The position numbers and the translations under genes were made by a program. From NCBI GenBank assembly GCA_033782935.1, contig JAWQEG010004837.1, forward strand, positions 32,677 through 96,676: 64,000 nucleotides of DNA, given 5' to 3'. This stretch comes from Petrolisthes cinctipes. Lineage: Eukaryota; Arthropoda; Malacostraca; Decapoda; Porcellanidae. Below are positions 1 through 13,217 of this stretch, one piece after another. The notes under the pieces were generated by a model. The model was not told where the DNA came from. It made no database searches and was given only the letters and a program-made list of their open reading frames with translations. Position 1 is the stretch's first letter, and the number at the start of each line of letters is the position of its first letter.

Positions 1-3000
1 GGGGAGGATTTTTCTTAGGATACATACTAGTAGGACTTGCTTGGCACCTTGTTACTAGCACGTGTTAAGGTAGAGAAGAAGACAAACTTGGTACATATTA
101 AAGGTGGGACGTGTGCTGCATCTTTCATCATTGCAAGTTTTCTCTCTGGTTATTATAATATACTCTAGGTTATTTATAATGTTGGTAACTCTACTGACAC
201 ATTCACATTGGACCATGTGTTTTTAAATCATGTGGTTTTTTTTTACAACACACAAACAGAACCCATTGTCTCCACTCCAACTGCCTACCATCATCACTTT
301 GTAGTGGGAGTGAGGGCAAGGGTAGTCTTCATTTGTATATGTTGACGTTGTTTATTTACCGTAAAAACGTGTGATGTAACAACACTTTAACAATGCCTGA
401 ATGTGGCATAGATTATGTATAGAGTGAAGGTTATCTGTAAAGTGAAAGGTAAATGATTATAGATTTACAAAACGGAAAAAGACTTGATCAATTATTATAC
501 TGTTTTTCTTGTTGTTTTAAAGTTTTTAATGCACGGTTGTCTTGTCTCGTCTCTGGCATTTTGTTGATGCGTAAAGTCTGTCAGCTGCTGTACAAATTGT
601 TTCAAACTCTTTTTTTTTTTCTAAGGTACCGCGTAAATTATATATGCGACTTGTATATAGAGGAGTATGTATATTGGCCTGATACAAGTGTAGATAATTG
701 TTGAATGAGTCCTGTACGTAGTAGTTTGAACTGTTTCCCCTCCACCCATCCAGTAAGTAAATAAATAAATATACAGTAGTCTGTCCTCTCACCGTAGTCG
801 GACAAAGCCTTCGTCGTAGAGGTAGTAAATTGTTTAGGCCACATCAGTCATGTTTAAACTGTAGGTGTCGAGTAGCCAGATGTGTATTAATTTTAGCGGT
901 AGTCATTTTACTTTCTCTGTTGGCAAACATTTTGGTAAATTCAGCTGTTTTGATACGGTACATATTATGTGAATTGCGAAAAGTAAAGAAAATGCTAATG
1001 TTTGTGATACTTGAGTTCAGCTGTGAAGTTATATATACCAGTACATACAGTAACTCTTGCGAATAGTCTAATACAGTCTGTTATTTGTTTTGTGACTGAT
1101 GGTAAATATTCACAGTCCGTATCACCAAAGAGATGTAATTTTGTGCAGAGGTAGAATATTTGCCCTGCACCACTTTGGACCAAATCTGATCCTTCCTTGT
1201 GCATGTAAATCAGATGAGGAGAGATATCACCCTCCTGTAACCGAAATACTAGCTACATGACGTTTATGGCCTAGCTCAGTTTATTATTATTATTTTTTTC
1301 ATAATGACTTTTACATCATGGTCAATCTATGTGTTGCTTTGAAAATTTTACATCGGTTACAAAACAAAACAAAACAGACTGTAAAAAATACGAATCAATG
1401 GCTCGTTTTGATTTGTGTCAACCCCTCCCCTCCCACCGTGTAAAAAATAAGGACTTCATTGTAGACATTAACTTGAGGAGAGCAGTCAGAAAGTATGATA
1501 TGTTGAGGTCAGTGTCCTTGTTAACCTCTCACACCACAAAAATAGTTACTGCAGTAGTGTACAGTATGTTTATGAGAAAAGAACAGTTTCCTCTCGTTGT
1601 GTTGTTCTCCCTCATCTTCCCACCACGTAGCTGCCTTCTTGGCTGACTGCAACAGAGAAGTCAAGGGTGAGGTGATGACTGGTACAAATGGCTCCATTGA
1701 CAGTACAGTTGTACATGAAGTATTTAGTCCAGTCATCGTCATCACTTAAACCATGACTTTTCTTCCTTATGGTCCTCCGTCACATAGTCGTGAAGGAGCC
1801 AATGATTGGTAGGAAGGCTTCATGTTTCAGCTCTAAGTAAGCTGTTAATGAAAAGGTAACCTGTACGAGGTTGGGAAACATAAAAAGGGGTGAATAACAC
1901 ACTTGGAGGTAAATATAATGTGTATTAAAAAAATTGATGATTAAGTATGGAGGACTGTACTCGGGACTATTGTTAAGTAGATCACTAAACCCATATCATA
2001 GAGTTTGGGGAGTAATTTCAAGGAAACATTTAACCCTTAAGCTATGCAGTTCTTTGCGGTTTGTGTGCAACTGACTCGTCTATAGATATTTAGGAATTTT
2101 TACGATTTATTGAGCACAAACAAAGCAGTATAATGTAATGTGTGTGCTGCATCCCCAGATCATAATAGCATGATGCTCCATGTAACAGGTGAGCCAGAAC
2201 TCTCAGTGTTATGTGATGAGACCAAGGGCCCTATGTAAGAAAAGTCATGGACATTAGTGACAACCGTGATTGGTGCAATAACTCATGTAGTTTGTGTTAA
2301 CCCATCATATGAGTCATTTGTTTTGCCTAATCTATCACTTTTCTTGTATTGTATGGCCCCAATATGTATCATGTGGTTTAAGAGTTAACTGTGGTCTTTG
2401 AAGTACCAGTTAAACACCAGTTGAAATGTTCCCTTTTCAATGTCTTGAAAAATGACTAATAATGCATAATACTGTGGTTACTATAGGTCTTTGAGGTACC
2501 TGTTTCTGTGTTGACAACAAAAGCAGATTAAATTTTTTTTTTTTTCCCATATCAGTTTGCAGAAATGTTTTTGGCAAACGACGTAGCAGATGAACGATGT
2601 GCAAAATTAAGAGGTTGGCAAGGGCAGAAAGAGACCAGTTTAGGGTGGTCTTCATTTTAGGAGGGAATTCAGTCAGTAGAGGAACCCTGTTAGGGACAAG
2701 AGGCTATCATGAGGCAGGCAAGGTACCCCCATGTATGTCACACTCCAGTCTTAGTCAGTAGTGTAGATAGAGTACCAATTATATCATCGTTATTTCTACT
2801 CCAAGATTGGGTAAGGTTTTTATGAAGTGTGTGTGGGATTTACCGCTTCCTCAACATTGTGCCACAAAACTATAGACCTGAAATTAGTTGACTGTTTCTT
2901 GTCACAGTTTGGGGAAGTCAGTAGCATCCACATCATTGAAAGAATCTTACTCCCACAAACCTGTGTGTAGAATCTTTAGATTTCAGTGGTACAGTAGAAA

Positions 3001-6000
3001 CAGTAGAGGTCGGGGTACTTTTCCTGCCAGTATCCGGCACCACTGTGTTGGTATTGCCGTTATTACTGTATACATATTAAAGGGAAAATAATGGGCCATG
3101 TGTCTGATGATAGTTAGCTCAACTCACCGCGTCAGTATCGGCAGCACGCCACGAAAAAAATCGGCTCAATTAAATGTTGACGAGAGCCGATGGACATGAC
3201 TGCTCCGAAGTAAACATATGCCTTCCCGACTTTTCTACTGGTCTCTGAGCCTTATACTAAGAGGATTCTTGGTAACAAAGCTCTTTCTTAAACTGTGCCT
3301 TAGATCATTGTAATTTTTTGAGGCCGCGCGCCCTACTACACCCAGCCCTGCCGTGTCTGTAACTAGAGGGAGACAAATTTTTAAACTGAATGCTCTATAT
3401 AGCAGACATTCCTATGTTTTTGCTGCTCTGATGGCTCCACTTTACGTTTTTGCTTTTTATGCTATGGTGGCTCAGATTTCTTTAGTTTTTGTTTTCATTT
3501 TTCTCAGTGCGGAAGCTTGCGTGAGACTCAAGGTGTGTGTTTGGATGAGTGGGAGTAAGCAGTTAGCATCATTACCCTTACAGCAAACACAAAATAATCA
3601 TAATCGTTTATTTTATTTAGAGAGAGACTTAAATCATTGTTGCTGTTTGTCTCTGTGCCCCTCCAAACATATTTTGTAATATTTCAAGTGTACATACAGC
3701 TCTTTAAAGATAGAAGAAATGTCATTGTAAAGTCTTGTGTAATTCATTCAGCAACAACACCCCTGAAATATGTTTCTGAAATATATGAATAATTATGCAG
3801 TATAGTATTGCTTATAAAGGACACAAGATAAGTCATCAAATCACCAGTCACCTAGGTCTTAATGATTTCTTAGAGCCAGAAAGTTGTGGCAGTTTTGAAC
3901 AGCTGTATTGTTTAGATATTTAATCAACTCCAACCTTCCCTCAAGTTGCCCCCTGTGCTTGGCTCAGTAATAAGGTGCTCATTTGACCCTGGCGTTTCCT
4001 AGCAACGGGTTTGGTTACATCTCGTCGCCCAGAGCAGGTGTAGTAGTGCGACTCTGGCATTTGTAGCCTTTGGGGTTTGACACATCATATGGGTGTACAT
4101 GAGTGAATGGTAATCAATTGAAGATGTTATTGATAAACGATAGAGAGAATTTGTTGCCTTCAATTTTATATTACGAGAGGAGCACCATGTTCTGAATTTG
4201 CTGTACAGCCTAATTATAATAATAGTAATATTCTAGTAGTCTCCAGAGAACAGGGCCGCTGGTAGGGAAAGGTGCATGTATGTGGGACGATGTAAAAAAT
4301 TTATCGGAAGAGCCACAATTCACTCTGACCCTTCGTTTTTCCTTTGAAAACATCCTGTGTGCGATCTGTGCACACTTGAACACAAATTCTATGAGATCCA
4401 CAGAGGTGTCGATGGAAACTGCACTAGATCTGAATATGTGTGAATGCAAATTATTCAAGATCCATGTACACTTGAATTTGAACTGTGCAAGATCCTCGCA
4501 CAGAACCTTGTTTTGTGGGATCTTTGGCACAATGTACTGCTGCTGTTTGCTGCTTACATATAAGGGTCTTCAGTGTGTTATGTGGTGATGTGTGTTGGCT
4601 ACGTGCGTCATACATTTCGCAAGATATTCGGTACGTTGCGTGGCAGAGTTTGACGGCTATTTGCTGCACGTATACCCAGTGCGAACATACATACATACAT
4701 ACACATAGGTAAATAAACGAAGGATGGAGATGTAGCCTGCATGTTGGGTAGCTTAGGGGAACAAGCGTTAATATTAGGGTCAATTTGAGGGTCGTTTACC
4801 AAAGGCCCATCTGCGTATGTTAGGTGTATTTCTTCTACCAGTTGAATGACCTAGCCAGACCTCTGTAGTCGTCATCAACACCACCTCAAGGCCTGATAAA
4901 TGTAGCAACTATAATAAGGGAGTTTTAAACTAGTTTTCATGTTGTTATTAGTCAGTCAGAGAGGCCTTGTATGTAGCCCCTTATTATGCAGGCCAGGTTC
5001 AATAAGTACAGTAAATATCTTAGTGAGGAGGGCTGTCTGTAAGGTGCTGGAGTGATTAACAACAAAACCAACTAGCAATAATAATAGTAAACATTTTTCT
5101 TTTTTATTGTGACATTTTTTTTAGTAGAAACTGTCATAATCATAATATTGAATAATGTTAAACCTACTGATGTAATAATGATAAACGATAACCATGTGTG
5201 GAAATCTTGGATGCACAATGGAGCCAGGTATAGACTTGAACAAGCTATATTAATAAGTAAATAAATAAATAAATAAATAAATAAATACATATACTGTGTA
5301 CATAGATGTAAGCTTTAGGTCAATAATTTTAGCATTTATTTAAGAAGGAATAAAACAAAAAAACGATATTAATAATCCATGTACGTAGACACAATTACAA
5401 ACCATTATTTCCTGCTGTCACATAAATATTAAATAAACTACTAGCTTCATTCAGTCCCTACCTCGTTATTCCCTAGGCTATTGTAACTTCCTAGTTCATA
5501 AGGCAATCAATTTTATTTTATTTTTTTGTTATTAGGATCCATACCATTACAATATCTTCCTTTCTTAGGTCTTGTTTTGACAGTGTTGTAGTTTTATTTT
5601 TGTTGTGAAATGGGACAGTGTTCTTCACGAGGCTTTTGTTGTGGTCGCTGCTCTTGTTATTACATGACCATTTTTACTGGTTGTTGCATTATCAATTTAC
5701 TGTATTATTATTATTGTTATTATCATTATTATCATGATCATAACTATCATTTTAATATTATTATTATTATTATTGCAGTATTATCATTATTATTTTTATG
5801 ATTGTTACTCATACTACTACTACTATGACTGCAACTATTTTTATTGTAATGATATTTCTGCTGTTACTAGTTCTACCTCTCGTACTATCTCTACCACCCC
5901 TTTCTACATCTACCACTACCACTATCACTTCTACTCATACAATTCTTCCGCTGTTATTATTCAAGTGTAGTAAAGATGCCATGACTGTCCCTGTCAAAGT

Positions 6001-6572
6001 TAGCCTGTGACAGAAAAATAAATCCCAAGTCCAAATTTTGTGACTGACTTAACTTGGCAACAGGTAAAAGATGCATAATTATTACACGGTATAGCAGAGT
6101 TACAGTCTCGAATACAAAGCGTATTAATAAATGACACTTCGCGTAATTAACAGTATTATGGGATGAATTAAAGACGGATGATTGTTTTAAGAGAGATATT
6201 GTACCGAAGTGTAATGTAAATATTTTTAAGTATTATACATTGACTGAGGCTGTGTATCTGATTACAGTATTGGAGTTAGTAATATAATTGAAATATAAAC
6301 ACCAGCAGGAACTGTACTCTGAAATGTACAAACCTGATGACATCATTACTTTAGTGAATATCTTTCCTGTTGCTATAGTAAGTTAGGATAATTTAATTCT
6401 TTATTATACTGTATTCAAGCTTAGAACTGACTGCATGTGTTGACGTTGTTGTTGTTGTTTTCAACCTGTGAATGATGACGGTCGGTATTTCTAAGGGATA
6501 CCAAAGTTACACAAGGTACAAACACACAGATTCATGTCTTTAGTATATCAGTAAGATTAGAGTAACCTGATC

Positions 6573-6656
6573 GGAATTCTAACTTAGCGCCCCAACAGCA
6601 GGAATCCCAGCTGTGGATCCTGCTGTTCTATGTGTCCGGCGCCAGGCTGGAATTCC
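6573..6656. repeat. Short GC-rich palindrome
   Basis: Both arms begin GGAATTC and share GCGCC and AACAGCAGGA blocks, folding around a central AGCT/CAGCTG. The right arm has about eight extra bases. It is GC-rich in AT-rich surroundings. It is a hairpin-forming repeat of unknown family. Confidence 0.6.
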
Positions 6657-8707
6657 CACAAGGCATCCGCTACCAGTCCTTTACGTTAGCGCTTTCAAAG
6701 ACTCCGTAGTAGGGTCCGTCATGGTATCTTAGATATATAACTCTTATGGATGGGGCACGATTGTTGGTGGAAGAGGATGGTCACACGTAAAGTCAGACAA
6801 AAGATAACATGCATCAAATTACATGCTTGGCATACCAATTTTATCTTTTTTTTTTCCAAGCAGCTCAATGGGAGTTTGTCTCTGTACGTTAGGTTAGCAC
6901 ATTTACTTAGTCAGTATCTTAGACATATTCATTGTTGACCCAACGAGTGCTTGAAAAATTAGTACACAATTGGTATGATGAGTTGTGATGATTGTGTGTA
7001 ACAATATGACGTTGTTGTTGTTTAATCATTTATATCTTGTTAAGTGAGGGCCAGTTTCACAGTTGCTGTTAATATTTTTTTTATATGGTTTCTTCCCAGC
7101 CACACATTTCACATGCATCATGTTACACACTACCACTGTATCCAGAATTAACCTACTCCCATCACACAGTTTGATAGCCATGACCAGTCCTGTACATAGT
7201 TCCAAGTCTTCACGAAAACCCCGTGTAGTACAGTATCCAGGTTATGCATAGGTGTCACACAGTTCACTCACCATGATCAGTGCATAACAGTTTGGTTGTC
7301 AGAATCATCACAATGTCCATTTATCACGAGTTGCTAACAAAAACTACATTACCCAAAACATTGAAGGTATTTGGGTGCTCATAAGGTGACTGTGAAATTG
7401 GCTCAGAATCTTAATGGACCACAGACAGTCATTTATAGCACAATCTGTTAGAAGATGAATACTCGTATGTTGATACCTTGAAACTAATGTGTCTTCATTC
7501 CGAGCTCTCTCGAAGCATCATATCACGTTAGAAGTGGATATAATGTTAGGTAAAATAATTATGTAGTTAATCCATGAAGATATATTCATACTGATGTTTA
7601 GTTGACCTGTATTAGATGCCACCCACCTAATTCATGTTATTGTTTCACTCTCACTTATAAAGATATACTGTAATAGTGTTAGTTTATATGCAGGGTAGAA
7701 TTATTTCATGAAAGACTTGGAGTATTTTAACTACTGTGCTTCTCAGCAGAGTTACTGTATATGTATGCAGTGCATACAATATACTGTATATACTGTATAT
7801 GTTTTATATTTTAAGTTAAAATTATTTGAGCAGTTTGTGAATTTATTACATCAAATACAGTACAGTACAGATGAGAACAATAATCTCAAACAAACTGCTA
7901 CAAATACAGTAGGCCCTTCAGTACCATGTTAGTGCTGGCCATTCATGGTGACATAGTTCAGTCAGTGGCTACAACTACTGTACTGCTACTTAAACTACCA
8001 ATACTACTACTACTACCACCATTATTACTACTACTACTACTCCCACCAACACCACCACTAGCCACGACTATACTTCTACCTAAAACATATAACATTCCAT
8101 GGGCCTAAATTATGCAACTTTATTCAGCCTGTTTATAAGACCAGAGGTAATGAAGAATAAGGGGGAAGGATATTAGGGAATTAGAGACTACCGGTTTCTC
8201 CCTATTGTGCCAGTGATCAGAATACATCAACATAATTAAATGGTCTCTTATGGAATAACATATAGAAATCCGTAGCCTCAAATTCACTAACCTCTAAATC
8301 TCTTATAATTCAGAGATGAAAGATTGGTATTCATTAGGAAATCCTCAAACACTAATTAGAAATGACACCACAAAGTTTATTTTTAATGCACAGCCCATAC
8401 TGTATTTTGTTAACTTACTGAACCACAGGTTACACCATCCTTGTTATTAATAGCCCAATGAAACTTTGTTAATATTCTTCTGCCTGTTATGTAGAGAGTG
8501 AGAGAGAGCATGAAGCTGGACTTTAGTTAGGGTGAATAATGTTTGTAGTTTTTACCTAGACAGAACAAACAAACAATACGGACCCATAACCTAGTTACCC
8601 TTGATTTTGTTATATATTTGTTTTAAATATTATTTTCTGTCATCTGTGGATGGACATAATTATAACCATAATAGGGGGTAGAAGATATTGGCAGTGAAGT
8701 GTAGGAT

Positions 8708-8788
8708 ACTGACTTTTCCAAATTGTACCATGAAACAGAGTACCTCTAAGAATCCTCTCTGTTTTTTGGCTCAATTTGGAAGAAACAC
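8708..8788. repeat. Dispersed hairpin repeat, copy 9 (diverged)
   Basis: CTTTTCCAAATTGTACCATG then AAACAGAG, mirrored by CTCTGTTTTTTGGCTCAATT then TGGAAGAA. Confidence 0.55.
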
Positions 8789-11700
8789 TATCCTTCAGTA
8801 TAAAGACATCAACATTCCCCTTGAACCAATTCAGTACAGTACAGTATACCTGATGCCTTACCTCAAGTCGTCCTCAGGTGTGGAGTAGAGGTAAGGTTGT
8901 GTCAGCCCACCTCACCCTGTCTGTCTATCCACCATTAGCCCGGGCTATAGGTAAAAAAAAATTATTGCCTACATCGATCAGCATAGCTAGACAGTAATAC
9001 ATACGAAGTTGCCTCTGATAATCGCCCTCATGATGATATTTAGCTTAAATGATAATCTGCATAAGTTTTTTTAATCAATGAAAGGGTCATGTGTCATCGA
9101 CCAAATCAACCACATGGATTTCACCTCTGCTCAGAAAGAGAGAGTGAAGCAGTAAAAAGGTAGAGCAGAGGAATGAACCAATAAGAAGCCAAAACCATAG
9201 GAAGGTAGCCAATAGGAAGCCAGTAACTTTTGTGATGTCTTCCACAGACAACCAATGAATCCATTCTAGAATCTCAGAACTTGTTGACTGTTTATAGATA
9301 TGCTGTAGTTTGTATGTGCTCTTCAGAAATGGAGCGGCACGGATTTTGAAAGTTGCATACCATTAGTTACATCGAATAAGGGGGTAATTAAGGTGTCATT
9401 GTCAAACTGTTGGAGGGTAATTTTTCCAACCTGTGCAAGGAGACAGACCACCTTAATTAAATGAGTCTACTTCTTATCGCAAGTCGGAGGAAATGGTAAC
9501 CCGCAGTTCTCCTAGGTCATCTTACTTACCCTTCTGAGGCAGTAATTGTGTTAGTTATTTTATTTGGTTATTTAGTTAGTTATTTTATCAACTCTAAACA
9601 TATCCAACAAAGCTCAGGAGTCCCCTTAGTGGTAGCTTTGTCAATTTACCTTACAGTTAACTAACTATTTAAAATGTCTCTTTATGGATTAAGTGATGTC
9701 CTTAGTGTTAAATATATAAAGTAGTTCTTAAATTTCAACATTGCCTAAACCACAAGTGCTATTCTTAGGTCTTAAAGTAAAAATATAATAACCAGTAGCT
9801 GTATTAGAAAGTTGATCTGGCACGGAAGAAGTCATATTATAGCCGACAGATATTATTGGTGAAGGTTTGGCCCTCCAGTCATACAGGCCCTATGAATAAT
9901 GTCAGAGTAGAAAATTTAATAGGGCAGTTCCTTGTTGATATATATATATGTCCCTTCTCTTTCAGCTCCTTCATAGAGCAAATATTCAGTAACAATCTAT
10001 AGGCCATCTAGTTTTCTGACTGTGGAGTAGGCGGGTTGACCCAGGCCTTCTGCATGGTTCTCATACTTCCTTGGTCTGTGCTCTCCCCTTTCCTTCTACA
10101 GTACCTAATTAACCTCTACCACTCCCATACCCTCCCTAGTGCTGAAAAATCCCTCTGGACCTGGCACAAGTTCCCATTGTAATAGTAAAAAAAATTGCCT
10201 GTTTTCCCTGCTGTTATGGTACCTACTCTTTCATTTTCTCTTGCTTTACACAACCAGTATTTATTGTGTTGGCCATTTTAAAGATATGTGAATTAAGTTC
10301 CACATTTTATCCATTTCTGATTTGTAGCTTGAAGTTAGTACAGGATTCTTTCTAAGTGTGTGTGTGTTTTGTGTGTGTTAGAGGTACACTAGTTTTCTCC
10401 AGTATTATTCCTTCATTGATTTTATCTAATTCTTCACCCACATGTTTCATCCTTTCCAATTGCCTTTGCCAGAGCTCAAGCCTGCTGGAACTGTATACTG
10501 TACTGTACTTCCCCTTGCTAATCTTTGTTCTCCATCACTGCTCAGTCTCACATTCACACCAAACGGGTCTTGAAGGCATGAGGGATATTCAAGGTAAACA
10601 GTGACACAGAGTTGACATAGATCATGGGAAATACACCCCAGTTTGATTCCACATCCAAAGTTTGAAGGAAATACACTGTACTTACTGTAGTTGTAGGTAA
10701 TGCTATTATTTTTATTATTATTATTACTATTATTATTACAGTATTATTATTATATTATTTGTGCTACTGTAACATGATGTAGACACTTTGACTGTTACAT
10801 TTCTTTATTTATTATTTTTTTACTTCAGTACTTAAAGGTAGTACATAAAAATCTTGATGCACAAATGAGGTTCTCCAAGACACATCTGACCAAGTGCCAA
10901 AGTTGTCCACAATTATTTATTTTTTAACTTCACCTTCCATTTTATTAGTTACCGAACAGTACCACACTATGACACATACATACAGTTCAACACCAGCACT
11001 AATTTCTAATATTGTACTCTCATTAAATCAAGTGCTAAAAATGTACTTAATTGCAGAACAGATAGTTGTTATAGAAAAAACTGTACTGTATTGCATTTGA
11101 TATACTGTACTGTATACTGTATGATTTTATTACAGCATGTGGAAGAACCATATCTACATACAGTATGTTCATTAGAGTTATTTTGCCTGTCATAGAGAGT
11201 GCTCTGATTTTATCGTATCGTATAATTTCTGCATCTTTTGGCGCATGGTGGAGTGTGCCTGCGAGATCCTCCAACTATTATTATCGGGTGGCAGCTTAAG
11301 GGTAGGTACTGTAGGCCTGCTTATGTAGACTGTTCTTATATGACCATTTTTTAATGTGTTTTGTTAAATATTTATATATAGCAATTAAGGTTACATGTAT
11401 CCTGGTGTCTGTGGTCTTGTATATATAATTGCCGGTGACCATTAGCAAGAGCACGTGGTAGGAAATTATTAAATATCGAGGACAGTAGAAAGTATCACGA
11501 TTCAAGGAAAGGGCAACGGAGAGAGCGATTGATGTACGTATAGCAGGTGTCCCAACTAAGAGTGCTTTGTTCATTTCTATTTGTTTTTAATTGTTCTTAT
11601 TTTTGACTGTACAAGTGTGATTCCAGAGTAAAAAAAAAATAAATAAAATAATATTCAGTCTTAATAATAATAAAGTTTTGGGTGCTGAATGTTGCTGTGT

Positions 11701-12116
11701 GTCTCTAACCTCAATGAAATATAATGATACACAGTGGAGTAGATAGTAAATGATAATGTAACCTATGTGTATCAGAGCTTTAATTATTAGAACATAATCC
11801 AAGGAAGGTGATCACCATATAAAATTCCACATAGATACAATACCGAGTGTTATTGTAATTTTATTTTACATACTGTATTGTATTTTATTTAAGCTGCTAT
11901 ATGTATAGTACTGAATTAACTGCTCAAATTCTATACAAGAAAATGTAGGTGTTGAGCATTAATAAGTTTACGAGGTAGATGTGCATATCAGTGATGCTAA
12001 TGCAGAATAAGTCAAATAGAAATTAATTATATTTTAATCTCAAGAGTTCTCCATTCCAAATTTTCATCGAAGACCCTGCTGGCCATGGGGAAATTTCGTC
12101 AAGCAGTCGAAGCCAT

Positions 12117-12281
12117 GCAGACCTGGCAACACTTAAAATTCAAGCAGACCTGGCAACACTTAAATTTCAAGCAGACCTGGCAACACTTAAAATTCAAGCA
12201 GACCTGGCAACACTTAAAATTCAAGCAGACCTGGCAACACTTAAAATTCAAGCACTCACAAGCAGACCTGGCAACACTGAC
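12117..12281. repeat. 27-bp tandem repeat (GCAGACCTGGCAACACTTAA)
   Basis: Five near-perfect 27-bp units run from 12117 to about 12251, each starting GCAGACCTGGCAACACTTAA then AATTCAA. A broken sixth unit is at 12262-12281. 27 is divisible by three, so one frame stays open across it by chance. Confidence 0.92.
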
Positions 12282-12691
12282 TGGTTGAGATCAGCTGTCA
12301 TGGCGGATAGAGAACATGATGTATCCTCTGTCAGTCACCTATTTTTATCAATATTGAGTGTTTTAAACGTATTGATATAATTCTATTTTAATGGTATAAT
12401 GACCTGGACTCATGGTGAATGCCGTGGACAGCAGAAAGTACGAAAAAAAATGTCTACTTAACGGAAATATGAAGGTAAATATATAGTTTGTTTACGTTAC
12501 CTTATACCTTTTTTTTTTTATAATAACACCCTCAGCTTTTACCAAGTGTCACTGTATCCCTTCTGTTCTGCCTCAAGTATAATGGGATATGGTGCTCCAA
12601 CTTATTGTAATGGGGGCCAAGTCTGGTACGAGGGCAAGGGGGGTGGGGGGTGTCTGGTACGAGGGCAGGGGGTGTCTTCTGCAGGTATTTA

Positions 12692-12810
12692 TAATACATT
12701 CAATAAATACCCCTTTCTCTTCTAAATAACGGTAATACATTCAATAAATACCCCTTTCTCTTCTAAATAAAGGTAATACATTCAATAAATACCCCTTTCT
12801 CTTCTTCGTT
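12692..12810. repeat. 41-bp tandem repeat, three copies
   Basis: Units start TAATACATTCAATAAATACC at 12692, 12733 and 12774. A diverged fragment with TTCAATAAATACC appears again at about 13300. Confidence 0.9.
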
Positions 12811-13111
12811 GGAGGGAGAAGAGTTTTTGTTAGGTGTTTCAGTCAGCCGTTCCCAATAGCTCGTGTCACCGAGAGACGATAATATTTTGCTGGTGAAGTT
12901 TCTCTGCACGGATTCTAGCTCCTCAATACTGTATCATTTTATTTAAAGATTTGGTAAATATTGAATGAATTACCGTTATTGGGTACGTTTTTTCTACCTT
13001 CATTACCCACTTATTTAGACCATTCTAAGACTATTTTCTTCTATGGCATTTTCTCCGCAAATGCCCCATTTCCAAGATAGGGCATACGCAAATGGGGCAT
13101 TTTGAAATTAG

Positions 13112-13217
13112 TCTGACCTTACCTGACCTGACCTAACCTAACCTAGACCGCATCAGACTACCGGGACCTAACCTGGGCAAACTACCGGAACCTAACCTGG
13201 GCAAACTACCGGGAAAT
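13112..13217. repeat. CCTAA/CCTGA pentamers and ACCTGGGCAAACTACCGG repeat
   Basis: A short run of ACCTGACCTGACCTAACCTA pentamers is followed by two to three units of about 27 bp containing CCTAACCTGGGCAAACTACC. The CCTAA pentamer equals the arthropod telomere repeat read on the other strand, but the run is only a few units. Confidence 0.75.

Larger units (their letters stand above)
1..12084. other. Intergenic, no gene recognised
   Basis: AT-rich DNA. The open frames are short and lack domain or codon signals. Contents are scattered simple repeats ((CATA)n at 4681-4705, (AAAT)n at 5250-5287, ATT-type at 5703-5775 and 10705-10755), the palindromes at 6573 and 8708, and many TACTGTAC/TACAGTAC motifs. 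Confidence 0.7.

Noticed and set aside
3353..3679. 108-codon hydrophobic frame
   Set aside because: T-rich DNA gives Phe/Leu/Val by chance; no domain, splice or poly(A) context.
12085..12288. Frame with TWQHLKFK repeats
   Set aside because: The 27-bp tandem repeat is a multiple of three, so an open frame is expected; no other coding sign.
13112..13150. Chromosome end
   Set aside because: Only a few CCTAA pentamers are present, with unique sequence on both sides.
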